32,617 nucleotides of DNA, from the NCBI GenBank assembly GCA_030705675.1, contig JAUZPZ010000006.1, positions 1 to 32,617 on the forward strand, in the 5' to 3' direction. This document shows positions 10,201 through 17,172 of the stretch, one piece after another. A program made the translations under genes and the position numbers. Under the pieces are notes generated by a model, which made no database searches, had not been told where the DNA came from, and worked only from the letters and a program-made list of their open reading frames with translations. This stretch comes from Bacillota bacterium. Its GTDB lineage: Bacteria > Bacillota > Clostridia > RUG12999. Numbering within the stretch: the first letter of the stretch is position 1; each line of letters opens with the position of its first letter.

Positions 10201-12665
10201 ATACCTTGAGGATTTCCGTTATATGTTTTTGATGTTAAATCATAATTAAAATCGGTCGTTTCCGATGTTTTTTTGTTTATAGTAAGTGTTCCTTTATTTA
10301 TCGTAACATTATAGTTTGTACTTGCACTTGTTCCTGTGATGTCATAAGTTTCTACATCTGAGGTTTGGGTTGCAGTCGTAGCACCTGTAATTGCAAGTGC
10401 TGTGTTCGTGTCACTATTTCCTAATGAACCGCTTGTAATTGTAAAATCAAAGGTTGGATTTGCATCTCCATAATTGCGGCTTTTATTATTCATTGTGATG
10501 GTGATTGCAATTTTATTTACCGTCACTAAAGTTGGCGGACTTGTTGTAACTGTTTTTGTTTGGCTATTGTCCGTTCTTGTTGTTGTAACGTCACAAACAT
10601 AGTAATATGAACCAACACTTTTCCCCGTAGGGATATTATAGGTTGCTGAAGTTGCGCCGTCTACTTTCGATTTACCGCTTCCGTCACTATTACAAGTGTA
10701 CCATTGATACCCTGTTATTGTATGCCCTGTTGCAGGTGTTGCAGTAATACTGATATTTCCGCTTGTGTATCCGTATGTTAGCGTAGTTCCCGCCGTGCTG
10801 ACTGTTGGAGCAGTAGCAGGTATTGCTACAGCATTTGCTGTTAAATCATATTTTTGATTGACTGTGATAGCACGGTCTGTCATGGTTGTGTCATTATCGC
10901 TCCATTTGTCCCATGTGTAGCCCGAACTTATTGTTGCACCAATTTTAACAGTTTCACCTTTTAAATATGTGCCAGCACCTGAAACGTTTTTAATACCTGT
11001 ACCTGCGCTTAATCCTACATCATAGTAATTAACCGCCATGCTGGTGTTTGAACTTGAAACACTGCCAGTATTTATATATGTGCCTGCACTATTTTTTGCC
11101 CAAACATACATAGTGGTATCTGGGTCGATTCCGCTAAATGTGAATACACCATTTGAAGGTGTTGCAGTTTTTTTATTAAGATCGGGAGTAGATGCAGATG
11201 TTGATAAAACAACTTTGTCACTTGCAACATCCGTCCACACACTGCTATTTTTGTTGACTGTTACAGTTGCATCATATAAATTTCTTTCCCAAACAGCATA
11301 GCATGTGTTTGCAACAGAACCTAATATTGTGGTTGCAGTAACATTTGCAGTCGTGGCCGTTTTTGAGGATGCCCATCCCTTGAAGGTGTAGTCTGTTCTT
11401 GATGGGTTATTGGCCGGCAAACTATCAACGGTATTGCCTGTTACCATGGTAAAGGAAGAAGCACTTCCTCCGTTTGCGTTAAAACAAATCGTTTTATAAG
11501 ATGTATATTGTTCCGCTGCGGTATTGTTAGTACCACCGCTTACGCCGGCACTGCCATTAGATGGCACATAGCCTCCATCACCACCATAAGGAATAGCTAT
11601 TCCTCCGCCAAAACCATTACTAACTCTTCCATCGTCCGCATTGCTTGCAAATGTACCATCGCTGGAGTTGGACGAACCATAATTGCTAGGTGCACCTCCG
11701 CTTGCGCCAGAATAGGTATATGTACTTCCAAAAAATGCATATGCTATGGCTCTGCCGCCGCCACCGCCACCACCGCCACGAGCCGAGCCATTACCGCCGC
11801 ATCCGCCACCGCCGCCGCCGACATAGCAAGGAGATGAGCCATCGCTTCCTCCAGCACCACCATTAGAGCCCATATATCCACCTTGTCCGCCTGTTCCGAT
11901 TAGTTGACCTGCGTAACCTGCGCCGCCGCCGCCACCGCCGCCGCCACCGGCACGTGCAGCTGCTCCAAATGAACTCCAAGCCGCACTACTGCCGCCGTTT
12001 CCGCCAGAGCCGGCATTTCCGCCAGCACCTGCCGTTAGATTTAATGTTAAATTTGATGTATCAATGCCTATTTTTCCACATGGGTCTGCAGTAATACTTT
12101 GATACGCTTCTGTCTGACCATTACCGCCGTTTGTTCCAATGGCTGCGCCGCCACCGCTACCTCCATAGCCACCATTTCCGCCGGAGCCGGCTTCATCCGA
12201 AGTAGCATTGGCACCGTTATAGCCATTTTCGCCATCACTACCTTTACCACCATTTACATTTAATACATTTGTTGTTCCTGCATAACCGACAATTTTTAAT
12301 GAACATTTTTCAGTAACTAAAATTCCGGCACCGCCGGGATAAAGTGTACTGGCACCATTTGCTCCCTGCACCGTTACCGTGCCCTTTACAACTAATGTAA
12401 CATCAGCTGTATAGTTCGTAAATGCATTACCGGTTATAGAAATACCGGGATTACTTAAACTTTCGGCTACAATAGTAGCATTATCAAGGAGATACACTCC
12501 GGAGTCCATTATGTTTTGTCGACCCAAACTTCCGCTAAATGTACCTGTATATGTAAAATTACTATCATACACGGGGTCTGCCGCACTTGCAGTTATCACT
12601 TCCACAGGCAACAGGCTTATTGCCATTGCCAAGGTTAAAACTAAGCTTAAAATTTGCTTTTTCAT
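4287..12665 (-). CDS. Giant SLH-anchored repetitive surface adhesin
   Basis: The 2792-aa product has a signal peptide (cut after ASAA, about residue 29). A glycine-rich low-complexity region spans about 138-380 with runs up to nine Gly. An InlB/Listeria-Bacteroides-type repeat lies near 392-458 (FNANGG...YTFKGWA...YAVW), with a second related one near 560-610. A long array of MBG (YGX-type), YDG and bacterial Ig-like modules follows to about residue 2500, shown by recurring signatures such as NYGDANPTF, REYDATNNV, KKYDGTNVA, RKYGEANPLF and KVYGQENPSY. After a GGGGGG linker and another InlB-like module come three SLH domains (about 2614-2792). SLH domains bind pyruvylated secondary cell-wall polymer, so the protein should stand on the cell surface; adhesion or matrix binding is inferred. 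AGGGGG precedes the ATG. No sortase motif is present. Confidence 0.93.
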   Translation of the reverse strand: MKKQILSLVLTLAMAISLLPVEVITASAADPVYDSNFTYTGTFSGSLGRQNIMDSGVYLLDNATIVAESLSNPGISITGNAFTNYTADVTLVVKGTVTVQGANGASTLYPGGAGILVTEKCSLKIVGYAGTTNVLNVNGGKGSDGENGYNGANATSDEAGSGGNGGYGGSGGGAAIGTNGGNGQTEAYQSITADPCGKIGIDTSNLTLNLTAGAGGNAGSGGNGGSSAAWSSFGAAARAGGGGGGGGGAGYAGQLIGTGGQGGYMGSNGGAGGSDGSSPCYVGGGGGGCGGNGSARGGGGGGGGRAIAYAFFGSTYTYSGASGGAPSNYGSSNSSDGTFASNADDGRVSNGFGGGIAIPYGGDGGYVPSNGSAGVSGGTNNTAAEQYTSYKTICFNANGGSASSFTMVTGNTVDSLPANNPSRTDYTFKGWASSKTATTANVTATTILGSVANTCYAVWERNLYDATVTVNKNSSVWTDVASDKVVLSTSASTPDLNKKTATPSNGVFTFSGIDPDTTMYVWAKNSAGTYINTGSVSSSNTSMAVNYYDVGLSAGTGIKNVSGAGTYLKGETVKIGATISSGYTWDKWSDNDTTMTDRAITVNQKYDLTANAVAIPATAPTVSTAGTTLTYGYTSGNISITATPATGHTITGYQWYTCNSDGSGKSKVDGATSATYNIPTGKSVGSYYYVCDVTTTRTDNSQTKTVTTSPPTLVTVNKIAITITMNNKSRNYGDANPTFDFTITSGSLGNSDTNTALAITGATTATQTSDVETYDITGTSASTNYNVTINKGTLTINKKTSETTDFNYDLTSKTYNGNPQGITVTPKTGTGTITTYYEGVSPTSYTKSTTPPTVPGTYAVTIDVSNATNYLDILNLILGNYTINKADAGSLTLTFSKNPSIYEDEVTFTATAAKVGTSGAIPTGNITFKNGNTVLATVALSNGVATLKKSDLDAITHTITAEYGGDSNYNAKTSDPLTQVVNQKAVNFTISGQEQVYDGTAKGISIDNTGTLLTKSDFSIKYYLVNENEDVLTSTTPVTKAVSSAKYLYVIDFAGTNANYTIKNKFVVTNTTLPTISSYDNVGYMTIKSQTAQQKPIYFGEGIVNKLVGDNKFTNTLTNANASTVTYLSTNTNVAIVNSTTGEVTILKDGSTTIMAASTLSGTSDVFASYSLVVTKKQVTITAQDKTHTFGTPWDASNGSVTYSDGLSANDFSGTLTFTTNYTNGGRVGEYKITPSGLTSDKYSIIYESATLTVNPKTLTANDFNVKANDKIFNGNIDASLTVSTVNISGDVSTNVIGSFASADANDNANVSYKITGLTGRDADNYVLDGGSIMGTTTAKISKATVSIICASTTTRTFDDTFQKVDISAMANGEVFDSSNYTVKYNGVENVKNVGEYTITVVLNPSVENNYAVKPFTAKLVIKEAVQEVFSIESVPDRVYYGDTFKVTTQGASGTVAYSLNLNAPATIDTDGNVVATGTGTVTITATSTKDGYAPKIATKTFTVYQRVLTPTATATDREYDATNNVAVQINLSNGLGEDISAIGTGAMANADAGTDKMVYVSGIALQGDKKDFYTLSTTTLQTTVNIDRANITGFTISADSKKYDGTNVATATVTDVNGIFDLDKGQVNVVGSAMFNDELSGTGKIVTFTANGITGVKAGNYKLADSAKTATETADITPVNVNFTVGTATFKYDGDEKQVAISGVDEFGRVFSDYTVEYLKDNVQLSDIPSEAGDYTVKILLNDNANYTTTQQDISMVIAQASQEQITIVGLPGAIEYTDKFTLEAIGGSGTGNVVWTSDKSSVTVDSNGFVSIDGAVNEKVTITATKKDDTNFTEKTAKVVFIPQAKTTGFVIDNLVKTYDEGTAEVLVTPDVANVTYDVTYNGSQALPTNAGTYNVVVNATGNYKGSSRAVLTINKATMSGLEITQDGCTYGETLNDASYDNSPSGVNVSVKYSTFDGKKPTKAGDYVVTATYTGDNYETYAASASFVIKKKLLEVKADDKNRKYGEANPLFTLAYTGFEYGETASDLLLEPLATTIANASSPVKTDGYEITVSGGRADNYEFDYNNTGILMITGANGGNFYITGSNNSVTVGDIFTLHAYYDNAQPKVEWVSSDNNVASVDENGNVKIFKMGEATITATITDTNYESGISATFKLNASKKAIALKPADLVKVYNAERQDITLISDDANFVPILSGENKNIDITYTLTTDSSVTEPKQAGVYTVTYSINHPSYTGGETVTMYINKATATVTAHDLSKVYGQENPSYYITGLIGDDELNADYIAKISNMFVLTSDADIAGTKTNAGEYPITLAVKEGKTLKDDTNYDLVISDTKGKLTITKAPLNIKVSDASREYGDENANPAYEYVGFVNGETEADLTNKPVFTYDASITKETNVGLHADVITASGANSGNYEINYSYTDGTLANLTVTALHVTISAGSARSSYITVVLDKAISGLTKDNFVVTLDGTAVNIASATASSNNTAYILSGSFTPGSTYSVAVITNSNYAISGSPLSVIPRSSGGGGGGSADITTYKITVTQADGGRISPETVSVNKDESKTFTIIPNEGYEIEDVLVNGESIGKVNEYTFEKITSAGTITAKFKKIEPSEWKNPFSDVNENDWFYEAVKFVNEKGFMLGTTSSAFEPNGDVTRAMFVTVLYRIENEPNANTSLFNDLENGAYYEKAVSWASENGIVKGISETQFAPKENITREQMVAIIYRYAKYKGYDISVSGKTDYTDNASISDYAKGAVVWASNNGIITGDADGSFAPQDNSTRAQAAMVFMRIIENLK

Positions 12666-12687
12666 TTTTTTAATCCCCCTGTTTCAT

Positions 12688-12897
12688 TTATTTTTTTGGA
12701 TAATAGCAAATTCCAACATCTAACGGTTTTGGCTTATCAAGATGAAAATCCGCATAAATGCAGTACCAGCACTCCTGTAAAACTGCGCCGCTGCGCGGAG
12801 TAAACGCGGGGCATCGTTGCCTTGGCCATACATTGCCGTCCCGATTGGGCACATCAAGCGGCAAATCCTCTTTTCGTCGCATTGTTTGCATTTTCAT
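12688..12897 (-). CDS. Small Cys-containing protein of unknown function (69 aa)
   Basis: The ORF track begins at a GTG (12906), but AAGGAG sits 8 nt before the ATG at 12897, so I use that start. The 69-aa product has no signal peptide or membrane segment. It is rich in Pro, Arg and aromatic residues, with a C-terminal cluster CWYCIYADFHLD and a final GICYYPKK. The CxxC plus later Cys could bind metal or form disulfides. I do not recognise a named family. It ends 22 bp before the adhesin start on the same strand and lies just after the terminator of the Agr-like operon, so it is probably co-transcribed with the adhesin. The residue pattern and ribosome binding site argue for a real gene; its role is unknown. 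Confidence 0.65.
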   Translation of the reverse strand: MKMQTMRRKEDLPLDVPNRDGNVWPRQRCPAFTPRSGAVLQECWYCIYADFHLDKPKPLDVGICYYPKK

Positions 12898-12966
12898 CTG
12901 TTTCACTCCTTCAGTGTGCTTGTTTTAGACAGGTTTATTTATTCATATTCTACCATAAAAGTACAA

Positions 12967-13001
12967 AAAAACAGGTCTCTGCATGAAAAAGACCTGTTTT
13001 T
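12967..13001 (-). terminator. Terminator of the AgrC/AgrA-like operon
   Basis: On the minus strand AAAAACAGGTC and GACCTGTTTTT form an 11-bp stem around a 13-nt loop, ending in TTTTTTTG. It lies about 60 bp after the kinase stop codon. Confidence 0.8.
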
Positions 13002-13061
13002 GCATAAAAATGACATATTCTATTTTATTTTATCGATTGACAAAGAAAAAAATCTGTGATT

Positions 13062-14354
13062 TTAAATCTGAACCCGCACGCGGAATATATCATTTTCCGC
13101 TGTGTATTCGATGGCACCGTTTTGCTTTTCCACAAAGGCAAGGATGCTTTTGGTGCCGGTGCCGTGTCCATCTTCTTCGGACGTGGGATAGCCGTTTTGG
13201 TCAAAGACTACCTCGCCGGTATAAGAATTTTCTACCTGTAACAGGATACGTCCTGTAAAAACGGCGGTCATACCGATAAACCGACGTTCGTTGTACGACT
13301 GTTTTTCGCAAGCATGTATGGCGTTTTCCAAAAGGTTTGCCATCACCATTGCAAGCTCCAGACTGCCTACACCCGGCTCGACAGGAATATCCAATTTTGC
13401 GGTAAAGTCTACCCGTGCTCGTTCACAAAGCCCCGCATAATAGGAAACAACTGCACCCGCCGCCGCGTTTTCGCAATAGCGAGCCGGACTTGCGGTAAAT
13501 GTTTTGTTCTGCCGCTCAAGCAGAGCCATTGCCTCGCTTGCCTTGTCCTGATGCAAAAGCTCCAACATGGTATTGTTAAAGTGCCTGCGATCATGCTGAA
13601 CAATACTCATCTGCCTTACTGCTTCGTCCATAACCAATAGTTTTTTCTCCATAGCCTCAGTAGAAATTTCTAAAATCTCTTTATCCTTTTGCATTTTTAT
13701 ATTTTTATTCATTAAACTATTCTCGTGCAACTGATTTTTTAACGAATAAAAAATCGAAAAATATACGAATATTGCAAGAAAAACAAGAAGAATTAGAGGC
13801 ACCATTTGTTCTTTGAGCATTGTCACTACATCATGAGCAGATACAAAATACCATATAATATTTATAAATACTCCCGTTACAAGGAGCAGATATACATTCC
13901 ATTGTTCAGATATTTTTATATATAGCGGACGCAAATCTTTCCAAAAAAATAGTATTATTGTTCCAAAAATAATAAATCGCAGAAAAGTAATTGCGTAATA
14001 TGGATATGGAAATAAATCACACAAATAATAAGAAATCACAACCGCAATTGCATAAACATTCATAGCTGTTATACAGTTAAACAGCCATTGCATTATATTC
14101 TCTTTAAAAAGTGGTTTGACGCAGATACTTACAATTACAAAATACAAAATATCAAATTTAGAAAGAGTGGTATAATCCCTTGTCATATAAAAGTATAGAT
14201 TTGCAACAAGATCTATAGCAACGATAGTAATCATTGTAGCGATTTGTGTTTTTTTGCCGAATTTAGGCTGTGCTAAAGTGAACAGCAATATCACCAGCAT
14301 AGTGGTGGTAACAGACGACCTTACAAGATCATGCAACAGGCTGGTCAGCGACAT
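13062..14354 (-). CDS. AgrC-like membrane sensor histidine kinase (GHKL family)
   Basis: The 430-aa protein has about six to seven hydrophobic membrane segments in residues 1-200 and a short coiled linker. The phospho-acceptor motif is IVQHDRRHFNNT, with His near residue 254. The C-terminal GHKL ATPase has the N-box-type NLLENAIHA and the G-box GHGTGTKS near 395-402 (HATPase_c_5 type). This is the layout of peptide-sensing AgrC/ComD kinases. Its ATG overlaps the regulator's stop region by 10 bp, with GGAAGGGGG 9 nt upstream inside that gene, so the pair is translationally coupled. Neither an AgrB processing protease nor an AgrD-type pheromone gene is in the window, so the ligand is unknown. 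The pair points away from the adhesin locus terminator but is directly adjacent to it. Confidence 0.9.
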   Translation of the reverse strand: MSLTSLLHDLVRSSVTTTMLVILLFTLAQPKFGKKTQIATMITIVAIDLVANLYFYMTRDYTTLSKFDILYFVIVSICVKPLFKENIMQWLFNCITAMNVYAIAVVISYYLCDLFPYPYYAITFLRFIIFGTIILFFWKDLRPLYIKISEQWNVYLLLVTGVFINIIWYFVSAHDVVTMLKEQMVPLILLVFLAIFVYFSIFYSLKNQLHENSLMNKNIKMQKDKEILEISTEAMEKKLLVMDEAVRQMSIVQHDRRHFNNTMLELLHQDKASEAMALLERQNKTFTASPARYCENAAAGAVVSYYAGLCERARVDFTAKLDIPVEPGVGSLELAMVMANLLENAIHACEKQSYNERRFIGMTAVFTGRILLQVENSYTGEVVFDQNGYPTSEEDGHGTGTKSILAFVEKQNGAIEYTAENDIFRVRVQI

Positions 14355-15085
14355 AGTGATTTGCCCCCTTCCAGCATATAGTCAAAGTAGGCCTTACGCA
14401 CCTCCGCATACTGCTTTTGGGCAATGGGTACGCACATGCCCCCGCGCATTGTGAATTCCTTATCACTGATCCCCTCCACGCGGTTCATGTTTACCACATA
14501 GGAAATGTGCGGCTGCAAAAATCGGCGGTCAAAAAGCAGCGGTGCGATATATTCGGAAAAGGAACCTCGAATAGATACTGATTTCACCGTTTCGCCGCTT
14601 GTCAATAAAAATTTCACAGCAAGTCCGTCGCGCTTACAGCAAACGATGGAAGAATAGGACAAAACGTGCATACCGTCTTTTGTTTTGACCGGAAAGGTGT
14701 GTTCGTCCGACACGTCGATTTTGGAAACGGCAAGGGTAAGTGTATCGAAAAACGCCTTCTTGTCAAGCGGTTTTAATAGATAGTTGACTGGATTTGCGGC
14801 AAAGGATTCCAGTGCATACTCCGGTGCGGTGGTAATGTAGACGATCTGCGCCTCACGGTCACTGCGGCGGATGTTGCGCCCCAACTCCACACCGTGGATC
14901 ATGGGCATGACCATATCAAGCAGATAGATGTGAAACCGTTCTGTTTCACAGGCGGTAAGCAGCTTGTCCGGGTGAGAAAAGGTATGCACCTCGGCAGCAA
15001 GCCCTTTTTGTTCTATGTATTCGTTTGTCAATGCATGGATTAGCTTTAGCTGATCAGGCATATCGTCACAGATTGCAATTTTCAT
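14345..15085 (-). CDS. AgrA/LytTR-family response regulator
   Basis: I place the start at the ATG at 15085 (MKIAICDDMP), not the upstream start in the track, because AAGGAG precedes it at about 9-10 nt and the receiver fold begins there. The 246-aa protein has a CheY-like receiver with acidic pair DD at 7-8, phospho-acceptor Asp57 in YLLDMVMP, and the conserved Lys105 in LLKPLD. A LytTR DNA-binding domain follows at about 135-240. LytTR regulators bind repeated 9-bp sites upstream of genes for secreted or quorum-sensing products. It is the first gene of a two-gene operon with the GHKL kinase. Its targets are not visible; the neighbouring adhesin is a candidate by position only. Confidence 0.9.
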   Translation of the reverse strand: MKIAICDDMPDQLKLIHALTNEYIEQKGLAAEVHTFSHPDKLLTACETERFHIYLLDMVMPMIHGVELGRNIRRSDREAQIVYITTAPEYALESFAANPVNYLLKPLDKKAFFDTLTLAVSKIDVSDEHTFPVKTKDGMHVLSYSSIVCCKRDGLAVKFLLTSGETVKSVSIRGSFSEYIAPLLFDRRFLQPHISYVVNMNRVEGISDKEFTMRGGMCVPIAQKQYAEVRKAYFDYMLEGGKSLCR

Positions 15086-15272
15086 GTTATTATTTCTCCT
15101 TGATTTATATACGTTAAACTGATTTTTGCATTTTTGTGAGCAAAATTGGCTGCTTGCAAAGCTTGAATCAAATGCACTGCCACCAATGCTTGCAAATTTT
15201 AAGAGGATTTGACTTATCGGACAAATAAAACCCAAAAGCAGTATCTGTTGCCGATTTTAGCGAACTAAAATT

Positions 15273-15530
15273 CTACATAAGAGTTGGGACTGCCCCAGTA
15301 CTCTCTAACATTTTTACTAAATAAGATAGGTTTTTAATTTCAAATACGCAAATTGGTGTACTATGCTTGAGTACACCAATTTGCTCCATGTTTTCGTTAT
15401 CGTTATAATAAAAGGCATGGGTCAGTGCATTTGCCATATTTTTAAATATATCTAATATCCAATCATATTTTTCGCCGTATTTTTTTGAAAAAAGACTGTA
15501 TAATAAATGTTGGGGTAAGAAAATAGAGCC
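15273..15530 (-). pseudogene. Coding-like remnant without a start codon (up to 85 codons)
   Basis: An open frame runs from just after a TAA at 15533-15531 to a TAG at 15275-15273. The translation has ordinary protein-like composition, with pieces such as KKYGEKYDWILDIFKNMANAL and VFEIKNLSYLVKMLESTG. There is no ATG, GTG or TTG with a ribosome binding site; the first ATG is codon 32. It may be the C-terminal remnant of a lost gene, or chance. A perfect 15-bp inverted repeat (15348-15362 / 15370-15384) lies inside it. I recognise no family. Confidence 0.3.
15348..15384. repeat. 15-bp perfect inverted repeat
   Basis: GCAAATTGGTGTACT and AGTACACCAATTTGC are separated by 7 nt. No T-run follows, so it is not a typical terminator. 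It lies in the gap between the response regulator gene and the tRNA operon. Confidence 0.7.
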
Positions 15531-15531
15531 T

Positions 15532-15561
15532 TAAAAAAATTACCGCCCATGAGGGCGGTAA
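15532..15561 (-). terminator. Terminator of the tRNA operon
   Basis: On the minus strand TTACCGCCC, a TCAT loop and GGGCGGTAA are followed by a run of seven T. It lies about 43 bp past the tRNA-Cys 3' end and is a strong intrinsic terminator. Confidence 0.9.
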
Positions 15562-15603
15562 CATTGATGTTGTGACGACATACAGCGATGTCTCCACAAA
15601 AAT

Positions 15604-15677
15604 TGGAGGCGCCACCCAGATTTGAACTGGGGGTGAAGCTTTTGCAGAGCTCTGCCTTACCACTTGGCTATGGCGCC
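15604..15677 (-). tRNA. tRNA-Cys (GCA)
   Basis: The minus strand folds as a full cloverleaf: acceptor GGCGCC..GGCGCC, anticodon loop CTGCAAA, T-arm CCCAG/CTGGG with TTCAAAT, and an encoded CCA end. It is the last gene of the five-tRNA operon. Confidence 0.95.
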
Positions 15678-15778
15678 ATATAAATATTATATTAAAACAA
15701 AACTTAACTAATACCTCGTTTAAGTACCTACGTTTAAAAAACTGATAAAAGACGCATATTCATGCGCCTTTTATCAAG

Positions 15779-15853
15779 TGGAGCGGAAGACGAGATTCGA
15801 ACTCGCGACGTTCACCTTGGCAAGGTGACGCTCTACCACTGAGCCACTCCCGC
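15779..15853 (-). tRNA. tRNA-Gly (GCC)
   Basis: Cloverleaf on the minus strand starting GCGGGAG, anticodon loop with GCC between CACCT and AGGTG arms, GTTCGAATC T-loop and encoded CCA. Confidence 0.96.
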
Positions 15854-15870
15854 ATGTAAAAATTATTTTT

Positions 15871-15946
15871 TGGTGCCTCCGGGCGGAATCGAACCACCGA
15901 CACGGGGATTTTCAGTCCCCTGCTCTACCGACTGAGCTACAGAGGC
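15871..15946 (-). tRNA. tRNA-Phe (GAA)
   Basis: Cloverleaf on the minus strand starting GCCTCTG, anticodon loop CTGAAAA between GGGGA and TCCCC, GTTCGATTC T-loop and encoded CCA. Confidence 0.96.
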
Positions 15947-15957
15947 ATAAAAAATAA

Positions 15958-16034
15958 TGGCGACCTGGATGGGGGTCGAACCCACGACCTCTAGCGTGAC
16001 AGGCTAGCGTTCTAACCAACTGAACTACCAGGCC
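15958..16034 (-). tRNA. tRNA-Asp (GTC)
   Basis: Cloverleaf on the minus strand starting GGCCTGG, anticodon loop CTGTCAC between CTAGC and GCTAG, GTTCGACCC T-loop and encoded CCA. Confidence 0.96.
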
Positions 16035-16072
16035 ACATTTTATGCTTGTGCTTATTAATAGAAAGGGTAGTG

Positions 16073-16148
16073 TGGTGGGCACAATAGGGCTCGAACCTAT
16101 GACCCTCTGCTTGTAAGGCAGATGCTCTCCCAGCTGAGCTATGCGCCC
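16073..16148 (-). tRNA. tRNA-Val (TAC)
   Basis: Cloverleaf on the minus strand starting GGGCGCA, anticodon loop CTTACAA between TCTGC and GCAGA, GTTCGAGCC T-loop and encoded CCA. It is the promoter-proximal gene of the tRNA operon. Confidence 0.96.
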
Positions 16149-16182
16149 ACATTGGTTCCGACCTTTCTTTGCAACAGTATCT

Positions 16183-16211
16183 ATTATACAATATTTTTGA
16201 TTGATTGTCAA
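16183..16211 (-). promoter_or_regulatory. Consensus promoter of the tRNA operon
   Basis: On the minus strand TTGACA (16211-16206), exactly 17 bases, then TATAAT (16188-16183), about 35 bp before the tRNA-Val 5' end. Confidence 0.9.
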
Positions 16212-16280
16212 GGGTTTTTTATATTATTTTTTTAAAAAAATTAAATTTACAACTCTATATCTTTAATTCTCGCATAAAAT

Positions 16281-17153
16281 CTATATTCTGCTAACTATTT
16301 CTTCAAGTTCATCTCTATTAAATTTATATTTCCTGCCGCAAAAATAACAACCAATCTCCGCTTCCCCGTCTTCTTCTATTATCTTTTCAATCTCGTTTTT
16401 CCCAATTGAAATAAGTGCCCTTTCTATGCGTTCTTTTGTACAGTTACATTTATATTCCGTCGTGACCTCGGTATTCTCTGTCAGTTCAAATCCTTTCAAT
16501 ACTCCCTCTATAAGTTCTTCCGGCGTCGCACCTTCGGCAATCAAACTGCTTACAGGTTTGACCGTTGCAAGATTTTCTTCTATTCTTTTTATTTCTTCCT
16601 CTGTTGCATCGGGCATCAGCTGAACAATATATCCTCCAGCCGCCTTTACACTCCAGTCCTTATCCACAAGAACGCCAAGCGCAACTACTGACGGAACCTG
16701 TTCCGACACGCCATAATAATAGGCAATATCTTCGGCTATCTCACCTGTTTGCAGCTGAACTCTGCCCACATAAGGTTCCTTCATCTTCATATCTCTTATA
16801 ACGGTCAGATACCCTTTGCCAACGGCACTGCCTACATCAAGCTTTCCGGCATATTTAGGAGGGATATCGACCGCCGGGTTTCCTACATATCCGCGGACAT
16901 TTCCAAAGCAGTCTGAAACTGTAACTATACTTTCTATAGGTCCGTCTCCACGCACTTGCAATGAAATCGTCTCATTAACATTTTTAAGAGTTATTCCCAT
17001 CATTGCGTTTGCTGTAAGCATACGCCCAAGAGCTGCCGTAACTACCGGATATGTGTCATGTATTTTCCGGGCATGCTCCACAAGCTGTGTAGTATCCGCC
17101 GCAAAAGCCCGTACATGCCCTTCTTTGTCAGATAATCTTATAATTCTATCCAT
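16281..17153 (-). CDS. hslO: Hsp33 redox-activated chaperone
   Basis: The track's start is too far upstream. The ATG at 17153 (MDRIIRLSDK) has GGAG 6 nt before it and gives 290 aa, the normal Hsp33 length. The protein holds unfolded proteins in the cytosol under oxidative stress. Its switch is a zinc site made of CNC (Cys236, Cys238) and CYFC (Cys269, Cys272) with a 30-residue gap; all four cysteines are present. On oxidation the zinc is released and the chaperone is activated. It starts 20 bp past the DJ-1-family gene stop codon. With that gene it forms a stress-protein pair, plausibly in one transcript with the upstream rbgA. An alternative ATG at 17183 overlaps the DJ-1 gene but has no good ribosome binding site. 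Confidence 0.95.
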   Translation of the reverse strand: MDRIIRLSDKEGHVRAFAADTTQLVEHARKIHDTYPVVTAALGRMLTANAMMGITLKNVNETISLQVRGDGPIESIVTVSDCFGNVRGYVGNPAVDIPPKYAGKLDVGSAVGKGYLTVIRDMKMKEPYVGRVQLQTGEIAEDIAYYYGVSEQVPSVVALGVLVDKDWSVKAAGGYIVQLMPDATEEEIKRIEENLATVKPVSSLIAEGATPEELIEGVLKGFELTENTEVTTEYKCNCTKERIERALISIGKNEIEKIIEEDGEAEIGCYFCGRKYKFNRDELEEIVSRI

Positions 17154-17172
17154 ACTTTTCTCCAATTGAATT

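Noticed and set aside
11730-11960. Short tandem GCC/ACC-type repeats, first considered as a repeat array or CRISPR-like locus
   Set aside because: They are Gly codons of the adhesin's low-complexity region, with no regular spacer pattern.
12068-12253. 61-aa Val/Ala/Met-rich ORF
   Set aside because: Out-of-frame translation of the Gly-rich codons of the adhesin gene.
15463-15663. 66-aa ORF on the minus strand
   Set aside because: It overlaps tRNA-Cys and the tRNA operon terminator and has no ribosome binding site.
15912-16211. 99-aa ORF on the minus strand
   Set aside because: It runs through tRNA-Phe, tRNA-Asp and tRNA-Val genes; it is a shadow of structural RNA.
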